A stretch of DNA of 7,217 bases from Rhizobiales bacterium CCH10-E5 (GCA_001556125.1 LSIG01000195.1:1-7217), one strand, 5' to 3'. Positions 1 through 6,513 are shown, counted from the stretch's first letter. Numbers and translations: made by a program. The notes: generated from the sequence alone by a model not told the origin.

Positions 1-699
1 GGGAGAGATCAGATAGGCGGCATAGCCTTTCGCCCGCAGCTCGCAGGCGGGGCAGCTGCCGCAGCCATAGCCCCAGGAATGCCGGGTCGAACGGTCGCCG
101 AGATAGCAGCTATGGCTCTGCTCGACCACCAGATCGAGCAGCGCTTCGCCGCCGAGCGCACGGGCCAGCGCGAAGGTCTGGGCCTTGTCGCGCCACATCA
201 TCGGCGTGTGCAGCACCAGCCTGCGGTCGAGGCCGAGGCCGAGCGCGACCTGCATCGCTTTGATCGTGTCGTCGCGGCAGTCGGGATAGCCGGAATAGTC
301 GGTCTCGCAGACGCCCAGCACGATGTGCTTGGCACCACGGCGATAGGCCAGCGCCGCCGCGAAGGTCAGGAAGATCAGGTTGCGGCCGGGCACGAAGGTG
401 GTCGGCAGCCCCGTCTCGGCGAAGGCGATTTCCGTATCGCGGGTCAGCGCCGTCTCGGAAATCGCGCCGAGCGCCGCGAGATCGACCATATGATCGGCGC
501 CGAGGCGCTGCGCATAGAGGGGCGAGAGTGCGGGCAGCGCGTCCCGGATCGTCGCGCGGCAGTCGAGCTCGACGCGGTGGCGCTGGCCATAATCGAAGCC
601 GATGGTTTCGACATCCTCGAAACGGTCCAGGGCCCAGGCGAGAGCGACGGTGGAGTCCTGCCCGCCCGAGAACAGGACGAGGGCTGAATTGTCAGTCAT
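1..699 (-). CDS. queC: QueC, 7-cyano-7-deazaguanine (preQ0) synthase; stop codon lies off the window
   Basis: Converts 7-carboxy-7-deazaguanine to preQ0 with ammonia and two ATP in the cytoplasm, the last step of preQ0 synthesis. The frame runs open for 233 codons from ATG at 699 to base 1. This is about full family length, so little more than the stop codon is missing. Visible features are the PP-loop ATP site SGGQDST at residues 11-17, the FDYGQRH segment after it, VPGRNLIFL in the middle, and the zinc-binding cysteines C198, C213, C216 and C219 (CGSCPAC) near the C-terminus. An AGGAG ribosome site lies 6 nt before the ATG, and the ATG overlaps the queD stop (ATGA). Third codon positions are nearly all G or C, more so than in the dpd genes upstream, so it resembles ordinary chromosome. 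It has no fused amidotransferase domain, which separates it from Gat-QueC proteins. Identification is secure. Confidence 0.95.
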   Translation of the reverse strand, partial: MTDNSALVLFSGGQDSTVALAWALDRFEDVETIGFDYGQRHRVELDCRATIRDALPALSPLYAQRLGADHMVDLAALGAISETALTRDTEIAFAETGLPTTFVPGRNLIFLTFAAALAYRRGAKHIVLGVCETDYSGYPDCRDDTIKAMQVALGLGLDRRLVLHTPMMWRDKAQTFALARALGGEALLDLVVEQSHSCYLGDRSTRHSWGYGCGSCPACELRAKGYAAYLISP

Positions 700-1076
700 T
701 CTGCGCTCCTGCCGGTTGGCCCATGGTAGACGCACGTGTCTCCGCTGGAGTCGCGGTGAATGGCGATCCGCGCCAAACCCGGAAGATCGCCTGCGAGCTT
801 CCGCCAGATCCAAGAGCACAGGTTCTCGACAGTGGCGGGGCCAAGCCCCTCGATATCGTCGAGCATGCGGTGGTCCAGACCATCACGCGCCACCTCTAGA
901 GCCCGTTCAAAATAGCCAAGGTCCATGACCATCCCGCTGATTGGGTCGGCTTGGCCGGCGATCGTGACGACAGCGCGGTAGGAGTGTCCGTGGATCCGCT
1001 TGCTGGGCTCCGCTTCGATGGTCCGGTGCAGCGTGTGCGCCGCCTCGAACCAAAACTGCTTCGACAGCTCGTACAT
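696..1076 (-). CDS. queD: QueD-like 6-carboxy-5,6,7,8-tetrahydropterin synthase, usual catalytic Cys replaced by Ser
   Basis: Member of the 6-pyruvoyl-tetrahydropterin synthase/QueD family, 126 aa, near the normal 120 aa. QueD turns 7,8-dihydroneopterin triphosphate into CPH4, the substrate of QueE. The zinc histidines are present: H14 in FEAAH, H29 and H31 in IHGHSY. The Asp-His pair that assists catalysis is D68-H69 (GLDHRML). Against E. coli QueD, as I remember it, two positions differ. The catalytic cysteine four residues before HGH is Ser25, and the late catalytic glutamate (KET) falls at Asp109 (HRDS). A cysteine is present at C115 (CVYHG), at the position of the second C-terminal Cys of E. 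coli QueD. The ATG at 1076 follows the queE stop after 1 nt, and the TGA overlaps queC. Family and pathway are clear from the fold motifs and from neighbours queE and queC; whether it uses the standard mechanism is open. Confidence 0.88.
   Translation of the reverse strand: MYELSKQFWFEAAHTLHRTIEAEPSKRIHGHSYRAVVTIAGQADPISGMVMDLGYFERALEVARDGLDHRMLDDIEGLGPATVENLCSWIWRKLAGDLPGLARIAIHRDSSGDTCVYHGPTGRSAE
706..710 (-). promoter_or_regulatory. Ribosome binding site of queC
   Basis: AGGAG on the minus strand, 6 nt from the queC ATG at 699. It is the clearest Shine-Dalgarno sequence in the operon. It lies inside the end of queD, so queC can load ribosomes independently as well as by coupling through the ATGA overlap. 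Confidence 0.7.
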
Positions 1077-1077
1077 A

Positions 1078-1728
1078 TCAGTCGATTCCGGTGAACTTGT
1101 GGGTCTGGACGCTCAGGCGCCATTGGGGGTTGGCCATGCAGTACGCGACAGCCGCGGCCGTATTCTGCTTGGCTGCGGGCCCGTCCATCGCCTGAAGGAA
1201 GAAGTGGTCGAATGCGAGGTTTCGGCATTCGTCCGGTGACAAGCCCTTCTGCGGGTAAACGAGTTTGATCTCGTTGCCGCTCGTGAGCTGCCAGGTCGCG
1301 CCGGCTTTCGGGCTCACGCAAATCCAGTCGATCCCCGCAGGCGGGAGGAGCGTGCCGTTCGTCTCGATGGCGATTTCGAATCCCAATTCTTTGACGGCGC
1401 GAACAAGTGCGTCGTCGATCTGGAGAAGGGGTTCGCCGCCGGTGAAGACAACGTACCGACGTCCGCCGGCGTGATCGGGTGATAGACCCTGTTCCCACGT
1501 CTTGGCGAGGCGTTGGGCTAGGGCCTCCGCCGTTGCGAACTTTCCGCCGCCTTGGCCGTCGGTGCCGACGAAGTCGGTGTCACAGAACTGGCAGATCGCA
1601 CTGGACCGGTCCTGCTCACGGCCCGTCCAGAGATTACATCCAGCGAAGCGGCAGAAGACGGAGGTCCGCCCGGCTTGCGCGCCTTCGCCCTGAAGCGTCT
1701 TGAATATCTCTTTGACGGAGTAGGTCAT
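1078..1728 (-). CDS. queE: QueE, 7-carboxy-7-deazaguanine synthase (radical SAM)
   Basis: Radical S-adenosylmethionine enzyme that rearranges CPH4 to 7-carboxy-7-deazaguanine, between QueD and QueC in preQ0 synthesis. The protein is 216 aa. It begins with the family signature EIFKTLQGEG (7-16), followed by FCRFAGCNLW. The Fe-S cluster cysteines are C31, C46 and C49, a CX14CX2C spacing instead of the common CX3CX2C; this expanded loop is known from Burkholderia-type QueE. The SAM-binding TGGEP lies at 96-100, ETNGT follows, and CVSPKAG comes later. I chose ATG 1728 because the family N-terminus starts there; an open frame continues upstream but only shadows the DGQHR gene. The ATG overlaps the stop of the upstream DGQHR gene (ATGA), and a GAAGAAGGG stretch precedes it. 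Identification is secure. Confidence 0.95.
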   Translation of the reverse strand: MTYSVKEIFKTLQGEGAQAGRTSVFCRFAGCNLWTGREQDRSSAICQFCDTDFVGTDGQGGGKFATAEALAQRLAKTWEQGLSPDHAGGRRYVVFTGGEPLLQIDDALVRAVKELGFEIAIETNGTLLPPAGIDWICVSPKAGATWQLTSGNEIKLVYPQKGLSPDECRNLAFDHFFLQAMDGPAAKQNTAAAVAYCMANPQWRLSVQTHKFTGID

Positions 1729-2885
1729 GCGCCCTTCTTCTCGATCAGGCGCAACCGGACGGGATTGCCCTCCGTGCCTGACAGGCCGCTCTGCTTCTGC
1801 CTCACGTAGTCGAGGACGATCGTCTCGATCTTGTTGGTGAGGCGCCGGATGTCGGCCGATACCGTCTGGATCTCGTTCCACTGGCGCCGCGTGCCATCGT
1901 CGAAGAACCACTTGCCGCGCGACCATGCCGTGCGGTTGACGAGGCACTGCAGGCCCTCGGAGAAGTCCTCGAACGTGCGCGCTCCGTCGTTGCATGCGAG
2001 GATGTCCATCGTCATGCCCATGGCGCCGATCCCCATGTTGTGGACGAGCCGTGAGGTGCGCGGCGTGTGCCCGGCCCAATCGTCGCGGAAGACGGTCGCG
2101 ACGGCTTTGAAGAAGTCGCTCACGATGAGGAACGCGTGCTCGCGCCATTCGCCGGCGGTCTCCGGATCGGCGGCCAGTTGCTGCAGGATCCCGTCACTGA
2201 TGGAGGCCATCAACACCTTCTGGATAGCCGTGTCTTTGATGATCCCGCGAGGGTTCGTCTGCTGGAAGATCATGCCGCGCAGGGACGACCGCTCGTCGAA
2301 GTTGAGCGCCGCGGTGAGGTCTGCGGCGTTGGCCCTTGCGGAGAGGCGGTGCGGGAGGCCGTCGACCCCGGGCAGCAGTTCGTAGATCAGCGGCTTCGGC
2401 AAGGGCCTCGTGTTGTTGATCAGGACGAACTGGCGCCGGAGGTCGGACTCGTCCTGGCAGACGATGAGAGAGACGAAGACCTCGAAGTCGGTGTTTTCGC
2501 TCATCTCCAGCGCTTTGATGCGCTGTTGTCCGTCGACGACGAAGCCGTGTGGCATTTCGCCGACCTGGATGGTGACATCACAGAGTCCCGAGCCGATGTC
2601 GGTTATGTCGACGCCGTCGATGAACGCCACGACGATCGCGTTCGGGAGGATCGCGTCGTGCTGCGTTAGGTAGTTCGAGATCTCCTTGACGTGCGCCATG
2701 ATCTGCGGGCGCTGGAAACCTCTGAGGGCGCCTCCGTCGTCCCGGCCGATTGGCTCGACCCGAGCGAAGCGAAGGACGTCAGACGCTCTCGCAGCGAATG
2801 ACACCACCTCGTGCCTGCTGCTCTGGCGAGCCTTGATGGCCTTGTACGTGATCGGCTTCATTGGGGTTGCCTTCGATGCTTTCAT
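1725..2885 (-). CDS. dpdB: DGQHR-domain (DndB/DpdB-like) protein, downstream copy
   Basis: Protein of 386 aa in the DGQHR family, which includes DndB of phosphorothioation systems and DpdB of 7-deazaguanine DNA modification. In Salmonella Montevideo, DpdB with DpdA suffices to put preQ0 into DNA; the reaction DpdB performs is less clear. Visible motifs are AIKARQ near residue 16, GFQR (56-59), LPNAIVVAF (80-88), the hallmark VDGQQR (117-122, Gln in place of His), the FVLINNTRPLP block (153-163), and SRLVHNMGIGAMG in the C-terminal half. It is clearly homologous over its length to the protein at 5321-4185. ATG 2885 aligns without gaps to that paralogue's N-terminus. ATG 2861 (378 aa) has a better ribosome site (AAGG, 8 nt spacing) and is nearly as likely. 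Either start overlaps the dpdA 3' end. The stop overlaps queE (ATGA). Which copy is the functional DpdB cannot be told from sequence. Confidence 0.85.
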   Translation of the reverse strand: MKASKATPMKPITYKAIKARQSSRHEVVSFAARASDVLRFARVEPIGRDDGGALRGFQRPQIMAHVKEISNYLTQHDAILPNAIVVAFIDGVDITDIGSGLCDVTIQVGEMPHGFVVDGQQRIKALEMSENTDFEVFVSLIVCQDESDLRRQFVLINNTRPLPKPLIYELLPGVDGLPHRLSARANAADLTAALNFDERSSLRGMIFQQTNPRGIIKDTAIQKVLMASISDGILQQLAADPETAGEWREHAFLIVSDFFKAVATVFRDDWAGHTPRTSRLVHNMGIGAMGMTMDILACNDGARTFEDFSEGLQCLVNRTAWSRGKWFFDDGTRRQWNEIQTVSADIRRLTNKIETIVLDYVRQKQSGLSGTEGNPVRLRLIEKKGA

Positions 2886-4188
2886 TCGGTTGAGGCCCGC
2901 GCTCGGGCATTTCGCCCTTCCGGACGTTCGCGACCAGGTCGTGGTAGACGCGCATGTTGTGCATGCCGCGCCGCTTGTTCCGGTTGCTTCCCCTGAAGAT
3001 CACGACCTCGATCGAGAGTGCGCGGCATATAGCGCACCCGCATTGGTCCCATGGGCGGTCGGCGAGCGTGCGGGTCACGGCCTGCCGGAGCGATGAGAGG
3101 CTGCGGGCTCCCGGAAGGTGCTCTAGCCTCATCCCGAGCGTGGCCGGCGCGCTGTAGGCGAGCACCGCCTCGACGGCCTGTTCGAGCGGCGCCTCGAGCC
3201 GGTCGTAGGAGCGCAGGGCTTCGAGCGACTGGCGCTCGAGCCTAATGAGCTCATCCTGACGGATGGCGCCCTCCTTGGCCAACTTGAGGAGCTTGGGATT
3301 CTCAAGGGCCTGTGGGACGCGGACGGCCGTGTAGTAGCGCATCCCACGCCCGGGATCTCGCATGTAGTAGTTGGATTTCGCGTCCTTGAAGGCCCTGATG
3401 AGCGGTGACGTCGTGTCGAAGCTCGTGATCCCTGAAGAGGTGAACTGCTCGATCTCCTCCGCCTTCGCGAACCCGAGGATGTGAAGGCGCGTATTCGCCG
3501 GGATCTTCCCGCGGATCGCATTGACCGCCGCCTTGATCTGGGGGGTCTTCAGCGGGACCGTTCCGCCGAGGGCAAGGTAGTCATAACCCATCGCCACGAG
3601 CAGACGCGCGGCTTCCGCCATGCTGTCTGGCGACCATCCCTGTATGACGCCTAGCGGCGTGAAGGCGGCGCTCATGTGGGCGCTGCTGCGAAGGAATGCG
3701 TCGGCGTTCTCAAGCGTGATGTCGAACCGCCTCTTCGCCTCCGGCGAACCGCCGCCCGGGCCTGACACCGACTCGTCGAAGTCGAAGATCACGTGGTCGA
3801 CCGAGCATCCGAAGTCGAAGCGGCCGTCGTCGTAGAAGCCGAGCATGTCATCCGGCGTATACGGGGGGACGTCCTGCGCGTGGTAGCTGAAGGCCCCGCA
3901 GTCGCCAAATATCGGCATCTCTGCGAACCGCTGGTCCGTCAGCCTAAGGAATGACCTGGCGCCCTCGCGCCTTAAGCGGCGGGCCTGGGCTTCTGAGTAC
4001 TTTCCGTTGCCGAAGGTTCCGCCAACAATCGCTCGCGATACCAGCAGCCCGTCGTATGGCGGGGATTCGAAGATCTCATGGGCGAACCGGTCGTCCCAGT
4101 ATGGGTTGCGCTTGGAAGCGTGGCTGTCGCGGATGAAGTCGAAGCCTGGATCGACCATATCGAGGGCATCGGAGTAGATGAACTTCAT
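2779..4188 (-). CDS. dpdA: DpdA, DNA 7-deazaguanine transglycosylase (TGT paralogue)
   Basis: DpdA exchanges guanine in DNA for preQ0, using the base-exchange chemistry of tRNA-guanine transglycosylase. The protein is 469 aa. It starts MKFIYSDALDMVDPGFDF, typical of DpdA. Asp96 in FGDCGAFSY matches the catalytic/recognition Asp of TGT, LALGGTVPLK (205-214) is the conserved GG loop, and Asp258 in SFDTTSP matches the TGT nucleophile. The zinc site is C383, C385, C388 (CGCAIC) and H410. RGSNRNKRRGMHN (399-411) between the last Cys and His is a DpdA-like, DNA-specific signature. The start at 4188 has a GAGG site 6 nt upstream and overlaps the preceding gene (ATGA); an upstream open extension was rejected. 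The hydrophilic tail after about residue 430 is read from sequence that also encodes the start of the downstream DGQHR gene. All catalytic residues are intact, so the enzyme looks active. Confidence 0.93.
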   Translation of the reverse strand: MKFIYSDALDMVDPGFDFIRDSHASKRNPYWDDRFAHEIFESPPYDGLLVSRAIVGGTFGNGKYSEAQARRLRREGARSFLRLTDQRFAEMPIFGDCGAFSYHAQDVPPYTPDDMLGFYDDGRFDFGCSVDHVIFDFDESVSGPGGGSPEAKRRFDITLENADAFLRSSAHMSAAFTPLGVIQGWSPDSMAEAARLLVAMGYDYLALGGTVPLKTPQIKAAVNAIRGKIPANTRLHILGFAKAEEIEQFTSSGITSFDTTSPLIRAFKDAKSNYYMRDPGRGMRYYTAVRVPQALENPKLLKLAKEGAIRQDELIRLERQSLEALRSYDRLEAPLEQAVEAVLAYSAPATLGMRLEHLPGARSLSSLRQAVTRTLADRPWDQCGCAICRALSIEVVIFRGSNRNKRRGMHNMRVYHDLVANVRKGEMPERGPQPNESIEGNPNEADHVQGHQGSPEQQARGGVIRCESV

Positions 4189-5321
4189 TTGCGACCTCGT
4201 GCGAGTTCGCGGTCGAGACGCGTAAGCCAATTCGTGAGCTTCTTTATGTCCTGAGGGGTATTCTGGATCTCCTGCCAACCAACCCCTATTCCCTCCCATG
4301 TCCCTGACGTCCATCGGCAGTGCACGGCGAGCCGCGAGAGTGAGTCCGCGATCTCCCGCTGCGGATCGCGTTGAACCTCCGCACGCACGGAAATCTGATC
4401 CATTAGGGCGCCCATCGCCGCGATGCCGGCCGCATGGGTCAGTCGGCTCTTCGAGGGCGGCAGCGACCATTCCGTGCCAAACGTTTGGCGTACATGGCTC
4501 CAGAACGCGCACAGCGCCTCAACCATGCCGCTGGCGTCAATCTCCCCGTCGGGCTTTTTGTATTGCGCAAGGAGTCCACTGGGACTCTTGAGGCTCTCGG
4601 AGATCATCTTCATGACAGCCGTGTCGGAAATGTAGGATCTCGCCGCCGCCGGATCACTTTCCCTCTTGATGATCCCCTTGAAAGGTGAATCGGTGGAGGT
4701 GTTCAGCGCGTTGCAGATGATCGAAGGCAATTTTCTTGCGCTAAGGCTCCTTGGGAGTTCGATTGGGACTTCTGGTAACAGTTCGTCGATGAGGCCCGAC
4801 GGCAGGGGCTTGGCCTTGTTGACGAGGATGAACTGCTGCCGGTGGACGGCGATGTCGTCCGAGACGAAGGCGACCACAGGCACGGCAATGTCGCCGTTGG
4901 CCGTCCTCGCCAATGCTGTCGCCCTCTGCTGGCCGTCCACGATCCAGGCAATGCGGGTACCAGCGTCGCGCAGTGGCAGCGACAGCACTCCGGCTGTCGT
5001 CGTAGCCGATGCTCCTGCAGGTATAGGTCCGCGAGATTCCTTGAACCTCGCCTCTCCGGATATTGCGAGAATGACCGCATTAGGAAAGAGGGAGGGGCCA
5101 GCATCGAGGTACTCGACGATCTCTGCAATGTGCCTCTTGATTTCGCCTCGCTGAAATCCCTTGAGCTCCAGGTCCTGCCTGTTGAGCCGACTGATGTCGG
5201 CGATGCGCAGGAGGTCGCGCCCGGAGAGGAACATCAGGTAGACGTCCGTTTCGGCACCCTGTCGCGCCCGAATGGCCCGTGCCGTTAGGCATGGTTCTGC
5301 CCTGCGTCGCTGCGGCCTCAT
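4185..5321 (-). CDS. dpdB: DGQHR-domain (DndB/DpdB-like) protein, upstream copy
   Basis: Second DGQHR-family protein, 378 aa, directly upstream of dpdA and a natural candidate for the DpdB that works with it. Motifs in order: AIRARQ (16-21), KGFQR (54-58), FPNAVILAI (79-87), VDGQQR (128-133), FILVNKAKPLP (164-174) with DELLP after it, SRLTHAAGIAAMG, and a C-terminal GWQEIQNTPQDIKKLTNWL block matching WNEIQTVSADIRRLTNKI of the other copy. Relative to that copy it has an insertion of roughly ten residues, rich in Ala, Thr and Gly, just before VDGQQR. ATG 5321 overlaps the stop of the YaaA-like gene (ATGA) and no strong ribosome site precedes it, so it is probably translated by coupling; a much longer open frame upstream is a shadow of that gene. 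Its stop overlaps the dpdA start. Family membership is firm; the exact role relative to the paralogue is inference. Confidence 0.86.
   Translation of the reverse strand: MRPQRRRAEPCLTARAIRARQGAETDVYLMFLSGRDLLRIADISRLNRQDLELKGFQRGEIKRHIAEIVEYLDAGPSLFPNAVILAISGEARFKESRGPIPAGASATTTAGVLSLPLRDAGTRIAWIVDGQQRATALARTANGDIAVPVVAFVSDDIAVHRQQFILVNKAKPLPSGLIDELLPEVPIELPRSLSARKLPSIICNALNTSTDSPFKGIIKRESDPAAARSYISDTAVMKMISESLKSPSGLLAQYKKPDGEIDASGMVEALCAFWSHVRQTFGTEWSLPPSKSRLTHAAGIAAMGALMDQISVRAEVQRDPQREIADSLSRLAVHCRWTSGTWEGIGVGWQEIQNTPQDIKKLTNWLTRLDRELARGRK
4195..4198 (-). promoter_or_regulatory. Ribosome binding site of dpdA
   Basis: GAGG on the minus strand, 6 nt from the dpdA ATG at 4188, embedded in the last codons of the upstream DGQHR gene. 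It fixes the dpdA start, which also matches the family N-terminus, against the much longer open frame that extends to 4512. Confidence 0.6.
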
Positions 5322-6220
5322 TCGACGCTTCGAAACAAGGACTGGAAACGCTCCTGCGAGCAGGCCACTCCCTCGACGGACCTGAGGTGCCTCAAGGCTG
5401 CTGTCCTTGATGTGACGCCCCTGGAAGCGAGAGACGAGATCAATTCGACGACCTCTTGATCCGAGACGGCGCGCCCTGGCTTGCGGGTCGGCTGAAGAAG
5501 TGTCTTCGCGAAGGTTTCGACGGCCTGCTTCGCGTCGGCGTGTGAGAAGGAGGGCGCCAGTTGTGGCGCCAGGTGCGTCGTGAAGTGCAGCAGCCTGCGC
5601 TGGGCGGCGTCGGTACCGGTGCCTCTGACGGGACTGTCCGCGCATTCCAGGGATTTGCCGTACGGCAGCACGCTCTCCGCCACGTTGGGGCGGAGACGGT
5701 TCGCCACGCCCGGGCACGCGAAGATGAGCAATTCCCCGCTCATCGAGCGCTTCAGGCCGCCAATCTCCTCTTCGATCATCATGAGATAATTTTCAGGCAG
5801 GGCGATCATAACGACGGCAAAGTCGGCCAAGTCGGCAACGATCGACTTCAATGGCTCCAATTCTCGCCACCAGGCGGCCGCTTTGGCGCCACCCGCTTTG
5901 ATCAGGATATTGTCCTCGCTCTCCCCCGATATGGTGAGGCTATAAGGGGGAATGCGATCATCCGCCTTAACGACGCCGTAGCCGGCGGACACGGCGTAAA
6001 GGCTAGAGCCGGCCCAGTCGGCGGCGCGCTGTGCGATCTTAAACGATCTTCCTTGATAGAGATCTCGCACCGGGATCCTGTCGGCATCAAGGCGACGAGT
6101 GGACCATTCGCGCGACAGCCCGCGAATGTCTGAGCACTCCATCGTCCTAGCCATCTGGCGGGGGGCGGGATCGAAGCTCTTGCTGCTGGTGCAGTTGGTC
6201 AAGATGGCCGAACTGGGCAT
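5318..6220 (-). CDS. YaaA/DUF6884-like protein with a C-terminal helical, possibly DNA-binding part; DpdC candidate
   Basis: Protein of 300 aa, first gene of the operon. The N-terminal half has the pattern I associate with the YaaA (DUF328)/DUF6884 group: a beta strand ending in LTNCTSSK (7-14), then PVRDLYQGRSFKIAQ (50-64), LYAVSAGYGVV (74-84) and IPPYSLTISG (90-99). The middle contains FAVVMIALPENYL, then LLIFACPG, resembling strand-turn segments of an alpha/beta core. The last 60 residues are predicted helical; TSRTAALRHLRSVEGVACSQ followed by RFQSLF looks like a winged-helix or HTH unit. Its place beside dpdA and DGQHR genes makes it a candidate for DpdC, which turns inserted preQ0 into the amide form, but I cannot confirm that from motifs. 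A regulator or DNA reader is the alternative. ATG 6220 is chosen over the TTG at 6229; neither has a good ribosome site. Its stop overlaps the next start (ATGA). Confidence 0.6.
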   Translation of the reverse strand: MPSSAILTNCTSSKSFDPAPRQMARTMECSDIRGLSREWSTRRLDADRIPVRDLYQGRSFKIAQRAADWAGSSLYAVSAGYGVVKADDRIPPYSLTISGESEDNILIKAGGAKAAAWWRELEPLKSIVADLADFAVVMIALPENYLMMIEEEIGGLKRSMSGELLIFACPGVANRLRPNVAESVLPYGKSLECADSPVRGTGTDAAQRRLLHFTTHLAPQLAPSFSHADAKQAVETFAKTLLQPTRKPGRAVSDQEVVELISSLASRGVTSRTAALRHLRSVEGVACSQERFQSLFRSVE

Positions 6221-6255
6221 GCGAATCAATGATCTGGTTGCGTAGGGCTCAGGTT

Positions 6256-6284
6256 ATTATGAACCCAATCAACGGATTGATCGA
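6256..6284 (-). promoter_or_regulatory. Possible sigma70-type promoter of the minus-strand operon
   Basis: On the minus strand a -10-like CATAAT (6261-6256, five of six consensus bases) lies 17 nt after TCGATC (6284-6279, three of six for -35). It would start transcription near 6250, about 30 nt before the ATG at 6220. The -35 is poor, so the promoter would be weak or activator-dependent. No better candidate was seen just upstream of the operon. Prediction by eye only. Confidence 0.3.
6266..6279. repeat. Inverted repeat, possible operator
   Basis: CAATC-AACG-GATTG, a perfect 5-bp dyad with a 4-nt centre. It fills most of the spacer of the proposed operon promoter. A neighbouring imperfect dyad (GGTT and AACC arms, 6252-6265) abuts it and covers the -10. 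The position suits a repressor site, but dyads this short also occur by chance. Confidence 0.3.
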
Positions 6285-6298
6285 GCGCCTATGCGCAT

Positions 6299-6347
6299 TT
6301 AACTGCGAATAATATGTCCATCTATCGCCTCGCTGATCTGCAGTTAA
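6299..6347. repeat. Inverted repeat with 8-bp arms in the divergent intergenic region
   Basis: TTAACTGC at 6299-6306 is the exact reverse complement of GCAGTTAA at 6340-6347, 33 nt apart. A perfect 8-bp palindrome, ATGCGCAT, lies immediately left at 6291-6298. The loop is too long for a terminator. Paired binding sites of a dimeric regulator controlling both divergent genes would fit. Chance occurrence is not excluded. Confidence 0.3.
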
Positions 6348-6509
6348 TGAGCATCACTTTAGAGCCGTGCATAAACCTCGCGCTTTGGTCGTCGACGGCT
6401 ATCGAGCCGATCGGGCGTGTGTTAGGCGTTTTGAACGCTGGAGTTGCCCTTATGTGCGGTTCATTCGCGACCTGTCGATATGCTCGCGGCAGTCTTTCGC
6501 GATATATCC

Positions 6510-6513
6510 GGAG
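6510..6513 (+). promoter_or_regulatory. Ribosome binding site deciding the nuclease start
   Basis: GGAG 9 nt before the ATG at 6523. The open frame extends upstream to 6367, but the recognisable nuclease N-terminus begins at 6523 and this site supports starting there. Confidence 0.5.

Noticed and set aside
79..687. Open frame of 202 codons on the plus strand
   Set aside because: It lies entirely antisense to queC, whose PP-loop and zinc cysteines are unmistakable. The stop-free shadow comes from the GC-rich third positions of queC, and the translation has no recognisable motif.
1729..2148. N-terminal extension of QueE giving a 356-aa protein
   Set aside because: The extension is a shadow frame inside the DGQHR gene. 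The QueE family N-terminus begins at ATG 1728.
1831..2669. Plus-strand open frames of 184 and 200 codons
   Set aside because: Both are antisense to the downstream DGQHR gene, with low-complexity composition (Arg/Ser or Asp/Val/Arg rich) and no domain signature.
4189..4512. N-terminal extension of DpdA giving a 577-aa protein
   Set aside because: It overlaps the conserved C-terminus of the upstream DGQHR gene in another frame. MKFIYSD at 4188 is the family start and has a ribosome site.
1725..5321. Phosphorothioation (Dnd) system, because of the DndB-like DGQHR proteins
   Set aside because: No DndA, DndC, DndD or DndE is seen. The TGT-like DpdA and the preQ0 genes identify the 7-deazaguanine pathway instead.
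5561..6133. Plus-strand open frame of 190 codons
   Set aside because: It is antisense to the YaaA-like gene, which shows family-like motifs and ATGA coupling to the next gene; this frame shows neither.
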